A DNA stretch of 64,000 bases from Streptomyces sp. YIM 121038 (GTDB taxonomy: Bacteria > Actinomycetota > Actinomycetes > Streptomycetales > Streptomycetaceae): contig NZ_CP030772.1 of NCBI RefSeq assembly GCF_006088715.1, positions 124,001 to 188,000 on the forward strand, written 5' to 3'. This document shows positions 32,022 to 40,264 of the stretch, in pieces. How positions within the stretch are numbered: the stretch's first letter is position 1; each line of letters begins with the position of its first letter. The notes below the pieces were generated by a model. It saw only the letters and a program-made list of their open reading frames with translations, was not told the origin of the DNA and did no database searches. The translations under genes were made by a program, and so were the position numbers.

Positions 32022-33395
32022 ATGGAACAGCACTCGCAACCGCACAGTCCCTCTTGTGCCAAGCGCATCCGCAAGAGCGGGAACGAGGCGGGGCACAGCG
32101 TTGCGGAGATCGTGCTGGAGATCCATCGGTGCTGCCACGTCAGCGTGCTGCGAGCTCATCGCCTTGCCCGGGGGTGGACCCAGACAGAAGCCGTGGGCCA
32201 TCTTCGTGACTTGGCGAAGTCGCTGGGGCTGACCACGCCGCGTACCGATGCTGACCAGCTGCGGCTCTGGGAACTCGGCGATCACCAGCCGCGGCGGAAA
32301 GCGATCGACCTGCTGTGCCGCCTGTACGACTGCACGGCGCACGACATCGGCCTCGCGGCCCCCTCGACGTCACCGGGTACCCACCCGCAGCAGGCAATGG
32401 CCTCCAGCGCAAGCGGCCTCCCCGCCCCGGATCCGCTCACCGACCGAATCGATGCTGCCCGGCGCTCCGTCGACCGCACCCTCGCGCTCTCCAGCGTCAG
32501 CGCCGCGCAAATGGACCTGCTCGACGAACGTCTCCTGGACGTACGGCGGCAGTACCTCTACACCGCCCCGACGGACATGCTGAACGTCCTCCTGCACGAG
32601 ATGGAGGAAGTCAAAGGCCTGTCTGCCGACCGGCAGCCCGCCGCAGTCCAGGTCCGGCTGTCGGAGATGACCGCGGTGCTCGCCACTCTGATCGCCGACG
32701 CACTGATGAAACTGGGCCGGCTCACCCCATCCCGAGCCTGGTACGACACCGCCCAGACAGCGGCGGACGACAGCGGCAACCTGGAACTTCGGGCCCGTGT
32801 CCGCGCGCAGCGCGCCATGCTGCCGTACTACTACGGCCCGCTGGAAGGCGCGGTCGTCCTGGGGCGAGAGGCCCGGCTGCTCTCCCGCGGACGCCAGACT
32901 CCGACGGCGGCCTTCGCAGCTGCGGCAGAAGCCCGCGCCCTCGCCCGCCAAGGCAACGCGGCCGCTGCGGAAGCCGCCATCGCCGCCGCCCAGCGCATGT
33001 ACGAACACTGCCATCACGGAGACCAAGACGATGCGTTCGCCTTCCCTGAGCGGCGCCTCCACCTGTACCTGAGCGGCGCCTACACAGCCCTGGGGCGCAG
33101 CAGCCAGGCCCGCAGAGCGCAGGAGCAGGCACTCGCCCTGTACCCGGCCCGGACGGGGATCGACCCTGCCCTGCTCCAGCTGGAGGCCGCGATCTGCCTG
33201 GCACAGGACCGCAGCCCTGCCGAGGCATGCCAACTCGCTGGGACCACCTTCCTTCAGGTACCTGCCAGCCACCGAACCCACATCCTGGAGGAACGGGCCC
33301 GTCATGTTCTCGGGGTGCTGCCACCGGGGATACGAAGCGGACGAGCGGCACGGGAACTCACGGAGATCCTCGCGTTGCCGAAGGGCCGAACGTGA
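32022..33395 (+). CDS. XRE-family regulator with TPR domain
   Basis: 457 residues from ATG 32022 behind GGAGGGAG; the longer open frame starts at 31992 with no ribosome site. Residues about 40-100 form a helix-turn-helix (VLRAHRLARGWTQTEAVGHL ... LRLWELGDHQPRRKAIDLLC). Residues about 140-440 are TPR-like helical repeats. This layout is typical of large regulator families in Streptomyces, in which the TPR part binds a peptide or small ligand (knowledge). It is transcribed away from a minus-strand operon and probably controls both through the hexamer cluster. Confidence 0.82.
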   Translation: MEQHSQPHSPSCAKRIRKSGNEAGHSVAEIVLEIHRCCHVSVLRAHRLARGWTQTEAVGHLRDLAKSLGLTTPRTDADQLRLWELGDHQPRRKAIDLLCRLYDCTAHDIGLAAPSTSPGTHPQQAMASSASGLPAPDPLTDRIDAARRSVDRTLALSSVSAAQMDLLDERLLDVRRQYLYTAPTDMLNVLLHEMEEVKGLSADRQPAAVQVRLSEMTAVLATLIADALMKLGRLTPSRAWYDTAQTAADDSGNLELRARVRAQRAMLPYYYGPLEGAVVLGREARLLSRGRQTPTAAFAAAAEARALARQGNAAAAEAAIAAAQRMYEHCHHGDQDDAFAFPERRLHLYLSGAYTALGRSSQARRAQEQALALYPARTGIDPALLQLEAAICLAQDRSPAEACQLAGTTFLQVPASHRTHILEERARHVLGVLPPGIRSGRAARELTEILALPKGRT

Positions 33396-33428
33396 CAGCG
33401 CCGGGACTCGTCAGCGAGCCTGAACCCC

Positions 33429-34334
33429 ATGACAGCTCCAGCGCCGGCCCCCGGCGGGTTCGAAGAACCCGAACTGCATCAGATCCTGAACCATGCATGC
33501 CAGGCAGCACAGCTCGACCCGTCGAACGCCCGCCTGCTGCGCGGCCACACCAACGCCGTGGTGCTGCTGCCCGACGCTCACGTGGTCGTGAAGATCGCCC
33601 GCCGTGGGACCCCCTTCGCGACCGTCCAGCGCACCACCGCGTTCGTGCGGTGGCTGATGGACCGCGGCTTCCCCACCGGCCCCCTGTACCCCGGACTGGA
33701 GCAACCTCTCCTCGTAGACGGGCACCCGGTCACCATCTGGGCCTACCTCCCCCAGCCGGACCGGCCCGTCAGCGCCGCGCAGATCGCCAAGCCCCTGCTC
33801 ACCCTCCACAACCTGCCCGCTCCGCCCATGGACCTCCCGCAGCACGACAACATCCGAGCCATCCGAAGGTCCATCGACGCGATCTCCTCGCTGCCTCCGG
33901 CCTCCCTCCGACTTCTGAGCGACCGAGTCGATCGACTCGAAGCCGAACTCGACGCAGTGCAATTCGCTCTGCCCACCGGCGTTCTACAAGGCGACCCCCA
34001 GCACCGCAACGCACTGCACTACGGGGATGAGGCTGTCCTGATCGACTGGGACACCGTGGCCTACGGCCACCCAGAGTGGGACCTGGTCACCATCGAGGTG
34101 CACTGCCGTCGGTTCGGCCATGGCCTCGACCACTACAAGGGCTTCGCCGCAGCCTACGGATTCGACGTCACCGCGCTGCCCGGCTACCCGACCCTCCGCG
34201 ACCTCCGAGAACTGCGCATGATCACGACGAACGCGCGCAAGACACACCACACACCCGAGAGTGTCCACGAAGTACAGCGGCGCGTAGAGGGCCTCTATCA
34301 GGAGGACCACGACTTGCGCTGGCACATCCTGTGA
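33429..34334 (+). CDS. Aminoglycoside phosphotransferase (APH)-fold kinase
   Basis: 301 residues. The ATP-binding Lys is in [20 protein letters not shown]. The catalytic loop is [11 protein letters not shown] (Asp189, Asn194) and the metal-binding Asp is in [16 protein letters not shown]. These define the APH/choline kinase fold. Streptomyces encode many such kinases next to XRE regulators; most phosphorylate unknown small molecules. An antibiotic-resistance role cannot be claimed from the sequence. It follows the XRE gene by 33 bp and is probably co-transcribed. Confidence 0.85.
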   Translation: MTAPAPAPGGFEEPELHQILNHACQAAQLDPSNARLLRGHTNAVVLLPDAHVVVKIARRGTPFATVQRTTAFVRWLMDRGFPTGPLYPGLEQPLLVDGHPVTIWAYLPQPDRPVSAAQIAKPLLTLHNLPAPPMDLPQHDNIRAIRRSIDAISSLPPASLRLLSDRVDRLEAELDAVQFALPTGVLQGDPQHRNALHYGDEAVLIDWDTVAYGHPEWDLVTIEVHCRRFGHGLDHYKGFAAAYGFDVTALPGYPTLRDLRELRMITTNARKTHHTPESVHEVQRRVEGLYQEDHDLRWHIL

Positions 34335-34347
34335 TCGTTTACGCATC

Positions 34348-34637
34348 CTGCACACGGACGCGGACGCCTACGCGCGGTGGGCTGGGAAGACGCTGCCCAC
34401 TGCCTCCCGGTGGGAGAAGGCGGCGCGGGGCGACAAGGGCCGCATGTACCCGTGGGGCAGCGCCGCCACCGCAACGAACTGCAACGTTCAAGAATCCGGC
34501 ATAGAAAGGTTGATGCCCGTCGGTACCGCAGCGGCGTGAGCCCGTACGGCGCGCACAACCTGTGCGGCAACATTTGGGAATGGTGCTCGACGCCGACCGC
34601 CGCGATCAATTACAGCACCGCGCGGCCGCCACCATGA
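34348..34637 (+). pseudogene. Remnant of an FGE-sulfatase (formylglycine-generating-enzyme-like) gene
   Basis: One frame reads [20 protein letters not shown], then [16 protein letters not shown], and stops at 34537. A different frame continues [17 protein letters not shown] to 34637. Together they match the C-terminal hallmark of SUMF1/EgtB-type proteins (LPTEAEWE, YPWG, GNVWEW). The N-terminal two thirds are missing and a frameshift near 34520-34536 breaks the rest, so it is a dead fragment. Confidence 0.7.
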
Positions 34638-34680
34638 GCGACGACGACAAGGGATTCCGCGGCGTTCTGGGAGCATGAAC

Positions 34681-34714
34681 GTGTGCCGCTCTCAAACAAG
34701 CGCGAGCGGCACAC
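34681..34714. repeat. 11-bp inverted repeat
   Basis: GTGTGCCGCTC and GAGCGGCACAC are perfect complements around a 12-nt spacer. The repeat lies just after the FGE-sulfatase remnant and about 720 bp before the conjugation operon. A terminator or a relaxase-type recognition dyad are both possible. Confidence 0.4.
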
Positions 34715-35332
34715 AGCAAGACGACTCCTTCGTGATCCGAGGGCTGTTCGAACGCGTTGCTGCCCCAGCTCGTTGGGTGAGGCGGGCCCGGCCCGGCTCG
34801 GCCGGGCGAATCTCCCGGCTGGACGGGATCAGCAGCTGCCCGTGAGCGTGTGTACTCGGTGGCCGATGACCAGTTCATGAGCGTCGGCTACGGGGCGCGA
34901 CGGCAGTCCGGCGGCCGCCTTGTCTGAGGATGATCGGTTCACGCTTCGTGGCCTCCCTCCGGAGCCCGGTCGGCGACGTTCGTCATTGACTACCGTGACC
35001 GGGCAGTGCCTGCAGCACGCGCAACGCTGTGGTGGTAGAAGTCGACCACTGGCGGCTTGAACAGGCCCGACCACGCTGGTCAGAGCTCTGGCATGTCACC
35101 GTGGCGGACGGGTTCGGCTGAGGCCTTGCGCGTGCTCCGGTGATCATCGGGACGGCCGGCGGCGTTCCCCCAGAGCCCCTCACGGCCTGAGCGGTTCGCA
35201 CGCGAGCAGCCAGCGAACACGGGTCGCGCCCGCCGATGGCGGGAACGTCCGCGCGCGGTGCCGGTCACCGTTCGCAGACCGCGGGTCGCGGTGGTGGTCG
35301 CCGTTGTCAGATCCCCGACCGCCATCCTCGTG

Positions 35333-35368
35333 ACCGTTTCGTCGCCGTGGTCGGGGTGCGCTGGTCGA
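35333..35368 (+). promoter_or_regulatory. Second copy of the shared upstream element
   Basis: ACCGTTTCGTCGCCGTGGTC followed by GGGGTGCG matches 11102-11138. It lies about 70 bp before the first gene of the conjugation operon, in an equivalent position to the copy before the replication-relaxation gene. Shared control of the two transfer loci is inferred. Confidence 0.4.
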
Positions 35369-35436
35369 CGGGCCGGTCGGTGCTCCCGGGTTGCCTCTCG
35401 GTTTCACCCCCTTCTGCTCTGACCGGGAGGACGCGC

Positions 35437-36339
35437 ATGCTTGATTCCCCTCCGTCACCGGGCTCGGCGGCACCGCCGACCGCTGCCGGTGCGGCCCTGT
35501 GCCAGATGAACCGCCGGGTGCAGTTGGGCCGCCTCATGGTGTTAGCAGCGCTCACTGCCGGGCCGCTCGCCCTGCTCGTGTCCGCCTGGCCGTCGCCCAG
35601 CACCAGCAGCGCCGCCCCCGCCTCGAAGCCGCAGCGCACCAGCGAAGTCGCTGCGCATGCGGACCCGGCCGGATATGCCGCGGAATTCGTAGATGCCTGG
35701 CTGCGCACGACGGATGACCCGACGTCGCCCGCTGCCGAGCGGGCGCGATCCTTGGCCCCGGAGGTCGCTCTGCCCTCGCGCAAGGACGGTGCGCCGATGC
35801 CGCGCCGGGTGACGCCGGTGCGCAGCATCGCGCGCGGCGGCGGTGCTTGGTCGGTAACTGTGGCCGTGCAGTTCGAGGGGGCGGTTCGCTATTTCGCTGT
35901 GCCGACGCGGGTGTCCGCCGACGGAGGCTCGGCCGTGATGACCGGTGCCCCGGCGCTGGTGCCCGCGCCAGGGCGTCTGGCGGTGCCCGATTCGCCGTAC
36001 GGAGTGAGCGTCGAGAGCGGGCCGCTGACCGCGACCGTGCGTGGGTTCTTGGCGGCGTACCTGGCAGGGCAGGGCGAGGTCACCCGCTACCTCGCGCCGG
36101 GTGCGAGGGCGTCGGCGGTCTCCCCGGCCGCCACGTCAGTGGCGGTGCGGGAGGTGAGCGCGCGCGAGGATGCGGCGGCCGACGGTCTCGTGCCGCGGCC
36201 GGGAGCGCGCGTGCATGTGCTGGCCCAGGTCGAGGCGCGCGATGGCTGGGGCCGGTGGCCGCTGGCGTATGAGCTGACGTTGTCGGCGCGCGGGGACCGG
36301 TGGGAGATCTCCGCGATCGCTGCGGGCGGTGGGCGGTGA
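35437..36339 (+). CDS. TcpC/VirB8-like conjugal transfer protein
   Basis: 300 residues from ATG 35437 behind GGGAGG. A cytoplasmic N terminus and one membrane helix (LMVLAALTAGPLALLVSAW, about residues 34-52) precede two extracytoplasmic NTF2-like domains. AAEFVDAWLRTTDD begins the first and VRGFLAAYLAGQGEVTRYLA the second. This double NTF2 layout is that of TcpC of clostridial conjugative plasmids, a VirB8 counterpart (knowledge). It should link the membrane channel and ATPases. The stop shares a base with the next ATG (TGATG). Confidence 0.75.
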   Translation: MLDSPPSPGSAAPPTAAGAALCQMNRRVQLGRLMVLAALTAGPLALLVSAWPSPSTSSAAPASKPQRTSEVAAHADPAGYAAEFVDAWLRTTDDPTSPAAERARSLAPEVALPSRKDGAPMPRRVTPVRSIARGGGAWSVTVAVQFEGAVRYFAVPTRVSADGGSAVMTGAPALVPAPGRLAVPDSPYGVSVESGPLTATVRGFLAAYLAGQGEVTRYLAPGARASAVSPAATSVAVREVSAREDAAADGLVPRPGARVHVLAQVEARDGWGRWPLAYELTLSARGDRWEISAIAAGGGR

Positions 36340-36665
36340 TGGCAGTGGTTCAGGGCCACCGGGTCCAGGTCGCGGGGAAGTTGGCGGATCTGGGGGATTC
36401 CTGGATCGAGACGGCGAAGGACTGGGGGACGGCGGGGCTGAAAGCGGCCCTGATCGTGATCGTCGTGGTGGTGATGGTCCAGCGCCTCAGTCTCAAGGCG
36501 GGGATCGGCGCGCTGATTTTGATGGTGATCGCGCTGGGCATCTACAGCGCGCGTGATGATTTGGCCGGCCTGTTCAAGGACGAGGTGGAGAACCCCTCCA
36601 ACGGCGCGCCCGCTTTCGACCACGGCGATCCGCTGCGGGCTGCGTCGTTCAGGGTGGGCCTGTGA
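36339..36665 (+). CDS. Small two-helix membrane protein of the conjugation operon
   Basis: 108 residues. Two hydrophobic stretches (LKAALIVIVVVVMVQ and IGALILMVIALGIYSA) are separated by a short loop. An amphipathic N terminus DLGDSWIETAKDWG and an acidic tail complete it. Its place between a VirB8-like and a VirB3-like gene and its size suit a TcpD or VirB2-type component. No sequence family is recognised. Confidence 0.7.
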   Translation: MAVVQGHRVQVAGKLADLGDSWIETAKDWGTAGLKAALIVIVVVVMVQRLSLKAGIGALILMVIALGIYSARDDLAGLFKDEVENPSNGAPAFDHGDPLRAASFRVGL

Positions 36666-37240
36666 ACGCGGCCGTGGGTCCGCGGCCAGCGCGCTGCTAC
36701 ACCGCTGCGCGCCGTCATCCGTGGGTGCTGGGACGGTGGGCGGACTGGCGGATCCCGTTCGGCCCCTACAACGCGGCGCAGATCGCGCTGGCCGTCGTCG
36801 GCGGCTTCGTTCTGGTCAAGCTGCTGCCGGTGTGGTCTGCGCTCGGCCCGGCAGGCGGTGGGCTCGTGCTTGCTGTCTGGGTCTGGGGGATCTGGGTGCT
36901 GCGCCGACCCCGGATCGGCGGGCGCAGCCCGTTGGCCGCCGCGCTGGGACTTTGCGCGCTGGCCGGACAGCCCGCGGGCGGCCGCATCGGCCGGCGAGCG
37001 GCCCGGGACCGCCGACCACGCCGCCTGGGTGGCGGCTTCGTCCTGGAGTCTCTGCCGCTGTCCGCCCGCCCCGCGGCCAGGGCGCGCCGCGCGCGCCGGA
37101 CGGTCTTCTGCGTGGGGATGTCAGGGAGTTCAGGCGGCCGCCGCGGGGGCCCGGCGGGCCCCGGTGGTGCGGACGCGGCTCCGGTGTCGTCGGTGCAGGC
37201 GCTGCTCGCGAGGGCCCGATCCGGTCAAGGAGTGCGGTGA
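36662..37240 (+). CDS. VirB3/TcpE-like membrane protein
   Basis: 192 residues from GTG 36662 (GTGA overlap). The N terminus WRIPFGPYNAAQIALAVVGG leads into two membrane helices (about 40-80). A basic, arginine-rich C-terminal half follows (RRAARDRRPRRLGGGF ... RARRARRT). Position immediately before the VirB4 ATPase gene and the two-helix N-terminal layout match VirB3, PrgI or TcpE proteins, which anchor VirB4. Assignment rests on topology and gene order, not on a signature. Confidence 0.65.
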   Translation: MNAAVGPRPARCYTAARRHPWVLGRWADWRIPFGPYNAAQIALAVVGGFVLVKLLPVWSALGPAGGGLVLAVWVWGIWVLRRPRIGGRSPLAAALGLCALAGQPAGGRIGRRAARDRRPRRLGGGFVLESLPLSARPAARARRARRTVFCVGMSGSSGGRRGGPAGPGGADAAPVSSVQALLARARSGQGVR

Positions 37241-39924
37241 TGAGGGTTCCTGTACGGCATATCGCCGGGCATCTGGTGTGGTCCGTCCATGGTCATACCT
37301 GGGCTGTCTACCGGATCCACCCCGGCCCCGAGGCGCGGGGCCAGGAGAGCGTGCCGGGCACCTACAACCCGGCGACGGTGCGCGGTGAGCTGCTGGAACG
37401 GGTGACCACGCTGGTGCGCTCGCTGTCCGGCGCAGCGCCGCGGCTGTTCGGGCTGTGCGCCCAGGTCGATGCCGCCGAGGTGGTGTGGCGGATGACCGAG
37501 GGACTGCAGCAGGACGACGGCAGTCTGCAGCCGGGTGCTCGGGGGTGGGTGGAGCAGCTGGAGGCGGCGCTCGATCTGCTGGAGGGGCAGGAGATGCATC
37601 AGCGCACGTGGTGGCTGGCGGTGCCGCTGGCCAGTGAGAACCAGGGGCTGAAGGCAGTTGGGGCGCTGTGGGCGGATGTCGCCGATGCCGTCGGTCTGCG
37701 CGCGGGGCCCGTGCCGCGCGCGGAGGTCCTGGCCTGCCGGGACAAGGCCGCTCAGGTGGAGGCGCAGCTGTCGGGCGGTCTTCCCTACCGGCCTGCTCGG
37801 CCCGCGGAGATCGTGTGGATGATCCAGCACGCTCTGCACCGCGGGCTCGCCGAGCCGCTGCTGAGCGAGGCCGTGGACAGCCCGGCGTACGGCGGGAGCG
37901 TCACCGGCGGGGTGCTGCGCTCGCCGAGCTACGCCGATCTGGGCCAGGCCCGGCTGCAAGAGGGCGGTATCGAAGCCCCGAGCGGCCGCGGCGCGGCGCA
38001 GGTGCCGTCTTCGCCGTCACGACGCCCTTGGCCCGGGTCCCGGAAGTGGTGGCAGAGCGGGGAGGGCGGATCACCGCTGCGGCGCCGGTGGCTGCAGGTG
38101 GAGACCGGCCAGGGCACCGGCTACCAGGCGCATCTGGCGTTGGCGGAGTGCCCGCGGGCTGTCGCGGCGGAGGCGGCGGATCTCTTTGCCCAGTTGGAGG
38201 TCCTGGACTTTCCCGTCGACTTCACCATCGACTTGACGCTGGTGGGCGCCGAGAAGGCCCGCCAGCAGGTGCAGCGCAAGAAGAACGAGCTCGTCGATCA
38301 GGCCGACCAGTACGGGGCACGGCCTGCGGGGATGCCTGCGTCGCTGCCGGATGCCGCCGGGGACCTCGGCGAGCTGGACGGGCGGCTGTCGCGGACCTCG
38401 GTCGAGGTGGAGGTGCAGTCCGTCACCGCGCTGCATGTGTGGGCCCCGACCGCGTCGTTGTGTGACGCGCGGGCCCGCGCCCTGGAGAAGCTGCTGGCGG
38501 GTGCGGACTACCGGGCGGTGCGCCCGGCCGGACTGCAGACGGAGCTGTTCCTGCTGGGGCTGCCCGGAGCGGTGCGTGCGCAGCGGCTGCGGGAGTTCGC
38601 GCAGTACCAGCTGAGCGAGGACTGGGCGATGTCCGGCGCCTTCACCCACAGCGAGGTCGGGGATCCGAACGGCATCTTGATCGGCCTGGATCTGGACTGC
38701 GGCACCACCCGCCCCATCATGATCAACATTGCGGATGCGCCGAAGCAGGACGCCTCCGCCTCCTTCGGGGTGGTGGGCGACCTCGGCGCTGGCAAGAGCG
38801 TCCTGGAAAAGCTGGTGGGCTCCAGCGTGGTGGACCGGGGCGGACGCGCGATCTGCATCGACCGCACTCCGGTGCGCGAGTGGGCCCGCTTCGCCCAGGC
38901 CGCCGCCCCCGGCCGCTGCCAGATCATCGACGCCGCCCGGGCCGCCCTGTCCATCGACCCGCTGCGGCTGTTTCCCGGCCCGCAGGGGCGCCACTACGCG
39001 CTGAGCTATCTCACTCTGCAGCTGGGCATCGGCCCGATGACCACCCACGGTGAGGTCCTGCACCATGCCGTCGAGCAGGCCGCGGCCGGACCGCAGCCGT
39101 CCATGCACCGGGTCCTGGAGGTGCTCGACACCGTGGCCGCTGGCGAGAGCGGCAAGCGCCAGGACGCCGCCGCCACCCTGGCCGGGCTACTGCGGGTGGT
39201 GGCCGGTAACCCCCTGGCGGCGATGGTGTTCGACCCCGCCCTTGCCCCGGTGCGCCTGGACGGCGCCGATGCCAGCGACATCATCGTCATCACCACCTCA
39301 GGGCTGACCCTGCCGCCCAAACAGGTCTTCGCCCATCCCGAGATGCTCCACCAGCAGCCCCTGGAAGCACTCATCGGCCGCGCGGTGCTGTATCTGATCG
39401 CGGCGATCGCCCGGCAGGCGGCCTTCCGTGACCTGGGCCGGTTCTGCGCCATCGTCACCGACGAGCTGTACTGGCTCACCAACTCCGCCGAGGGCACCGC
39501 GCTGGTCCACGAGGTGCTCCACGACGGCCGCAAGCACGACGCCGGTCTCATCGCGGGCGCCCATGCCGCCGAGGAACTCGGGCCCGACCGCGGTCTGATG
39601 GCCTACCGGGCCCTGGGGCGCACCACGGATCGCGAACGTGCCCGCTCAGGACTGGAGTTCGTCGGCCTGGATCCCGACGATGCCGACCTGGTGCGGCTGG
39701 TCACCGGTCTCTCCCCAGTCGGCCGCACCGAGCGCGCTGGCGAGTTCCTGCTGACCGCGCCCCGGCAGAACACCGGCCGCATCAAGGTCGTCATCCCCTC
39801 CGTGCAGCGCATCGCCTCCCGCATCACCACCACACCCGGCCGCTCCGTGGGTGGCGCCCTGCCGGACGGGCGCTCCGAGGATGCGGTGGCGCGCGTGTCC
39901 ATCCGGAAGGGAGACCTGCGATGA
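37240..39924 (+). CDS. VirB4/TcpF-type conjugation ATPase
   Basis: 894 residues from ATG 37240, sharing a base with the preceding stop. The N-terminal half is the VirB4 docking region (FTIDLTLVGAEKARQQVQRK then SVTALHVWAPTASLCDARAR). Walker A GDLGAGKS is at 513-520. CIDRTPVREWARF, IIVITTSGLTLPP, Walker B CAIVTDELYWLTNSAEGT and HDGRKHDAGLIAGAHAAEEL follow in the order of VirB4/TraC ATPases. It powers channel assembly and transfer at the cytoplasmic membrane face. The next gene's ATG overlaps its stop. Confidence 0.88.
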   Translation: MRVPVRHIAGHLVWSVHGHTWAVYRIHPGPEARGQESVPGTYNPATVRGELLERVTTLVRSLSGAAPRLFGLCAQVDAAEVVWRMTEGLQQDDGSLQPGARGWVEQLEAALDLLEGQEMHQRTWWLAVPLASENQGLKAVGALWADVADAVGLRAGPVPRAEVLACRDKAAQVEAQLSGGLPYRPARPAEIVWMIQHALHRGLAEPLLSEAVDSPAYGGSVTGGVLRSPSYADLGQARLQEGGIEAPSGRGAAQVPSSPSRRPWPGSRKWWQSGEGGSPLRRRWLQVETGQGTGYQAHLALAECPRAVAAEAADLFAQLEVLDFPVDFTIDLTLVGAEKARQQVQRKKNELVDQADQYGARPAGMPASLPDAAGDLGELDGRLSRTSVEVEVQSVTALHVWAPTASLCDARARALEKLLAGADYRAVRPAGLQTELFLLGLPGAVRAQRLREFAQYQLSEDWAMSGAFTHSEVGDPNGILIGLDLDCGTTRPIMINIADAPKQDASASFGVVGDLGAGKSVLEKLVGSSVVDRGGRAICIDRTPVREWARFAQAAAPGRCQIIDAARAALSIDPLRLFPGPQGRHYALSYLTLQLGIGPMTTHGEVLHHAVEQAAAGPQPSMHRVLEVLDTVAAGESGKRQDAAATLAGLLRVVAGNPLAAMVFDPALAPVRLDGADASDIIVITTSGLTLPPKQVFAHPEMLHQQPLEALIGRAVLYLIAAIARQAAFRDLGRFCAIVTDELYWLTNSAEGTALVHEVLHDGRKHDAGLIAGAHAAEELGPDRGLMAYRALGRTTDRERARSGLEFVGLDPDDADLVRLVTGLSPVGRTERAGEFLLTAPRQNTGRIKVVIPSVQRIASRITTTPGRSVGGALPDGRSEDAVARVSIRKGDLR

Positions 39925-40259
39925 GGGCCTCCCGTCCGGCCGGGGCGCGCCGCCGCTGGGGTCCCATGGTCGGTGCGCTCCTGTGCCTGGCGGTGGCCTA
40001 CTGCATCGCCTTGACCGCGGCGCCCCCGCGCGGGCCCGCCGTGACACCCGCCCAGGCGGGCGGCATGGCCCTGGCCGTGTCCCGGGACCGCCAGCAGGCG
40101 TGCGCGTGGGTCGTGGGCCCGGGCCGGCAGCACTGCCCGCCCACCCCTCGCGCCCGCACGACGGGTCCACGGGGGCGAGAGGGAAGCAGCTGGCTGCTGG
40201 TGCCGCCGCTCGCGGCGGCCGTCGCCTTGGTGATCCTGGGCCGCCGGGGGAGGCGCTGA
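39921..40259 (+). CDS. Small membrane protein between VirB4-like and VirB6-like genes
   Basis: 112 residues; ATG overlaps the VirB4-like stop (ATGA). One hydrophobic helix near the N terminus (MVGALLCLAVAYCIALTAA) and one at the C terminus (LLVPPLAAAVALVILGRR) flank an extracytoplasmic loop with two cysteines (QQACAWV, RQHCPP). No family recognised; structural role inferred from position. Confidence 0.65.
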   Translation: MRASRPAGARRRWGPMVGALLCLAVAYCIALTAAPPRGPAVTPAQAGGMALAVSRDRQQACAWVVGPGRQHCPPTPRARTTGPRGREGSSWLLVPPLAAAVALVILGRRGRR

Positions 40260-40264
40260 CGGAT

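Larger units (their letters stand above)
34640..35436. other. Long non-coding region upstream of the conjugation operon
   Basis: About 800 bp without a convincing gene. It contains the hairpin at 34681-34714, a short palindrome near 34790-34807 (GCCCGGC-TCG-GCCGGGC) and the shared 36-bp element at 35333-35368. It probably carries the promoter of the 21-kb conjugation/Tad operon and could contain a transfer origin, but no nick site is recognisable. Confidence 0.45.

Noticed and set aside
33429..34334. Calling the APH-fold kinase an antibiotic-resistance gene
   Set aside because: Only the general kinase fold is visible; no subgroup signature for aminoglycoside resistance was recognised.
34790..34807. 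GCCCGGC-TCG-GCCGGGC palindrome as an origin element
   Set aside because: Short GC palindromes arise often by chance at this base composition.
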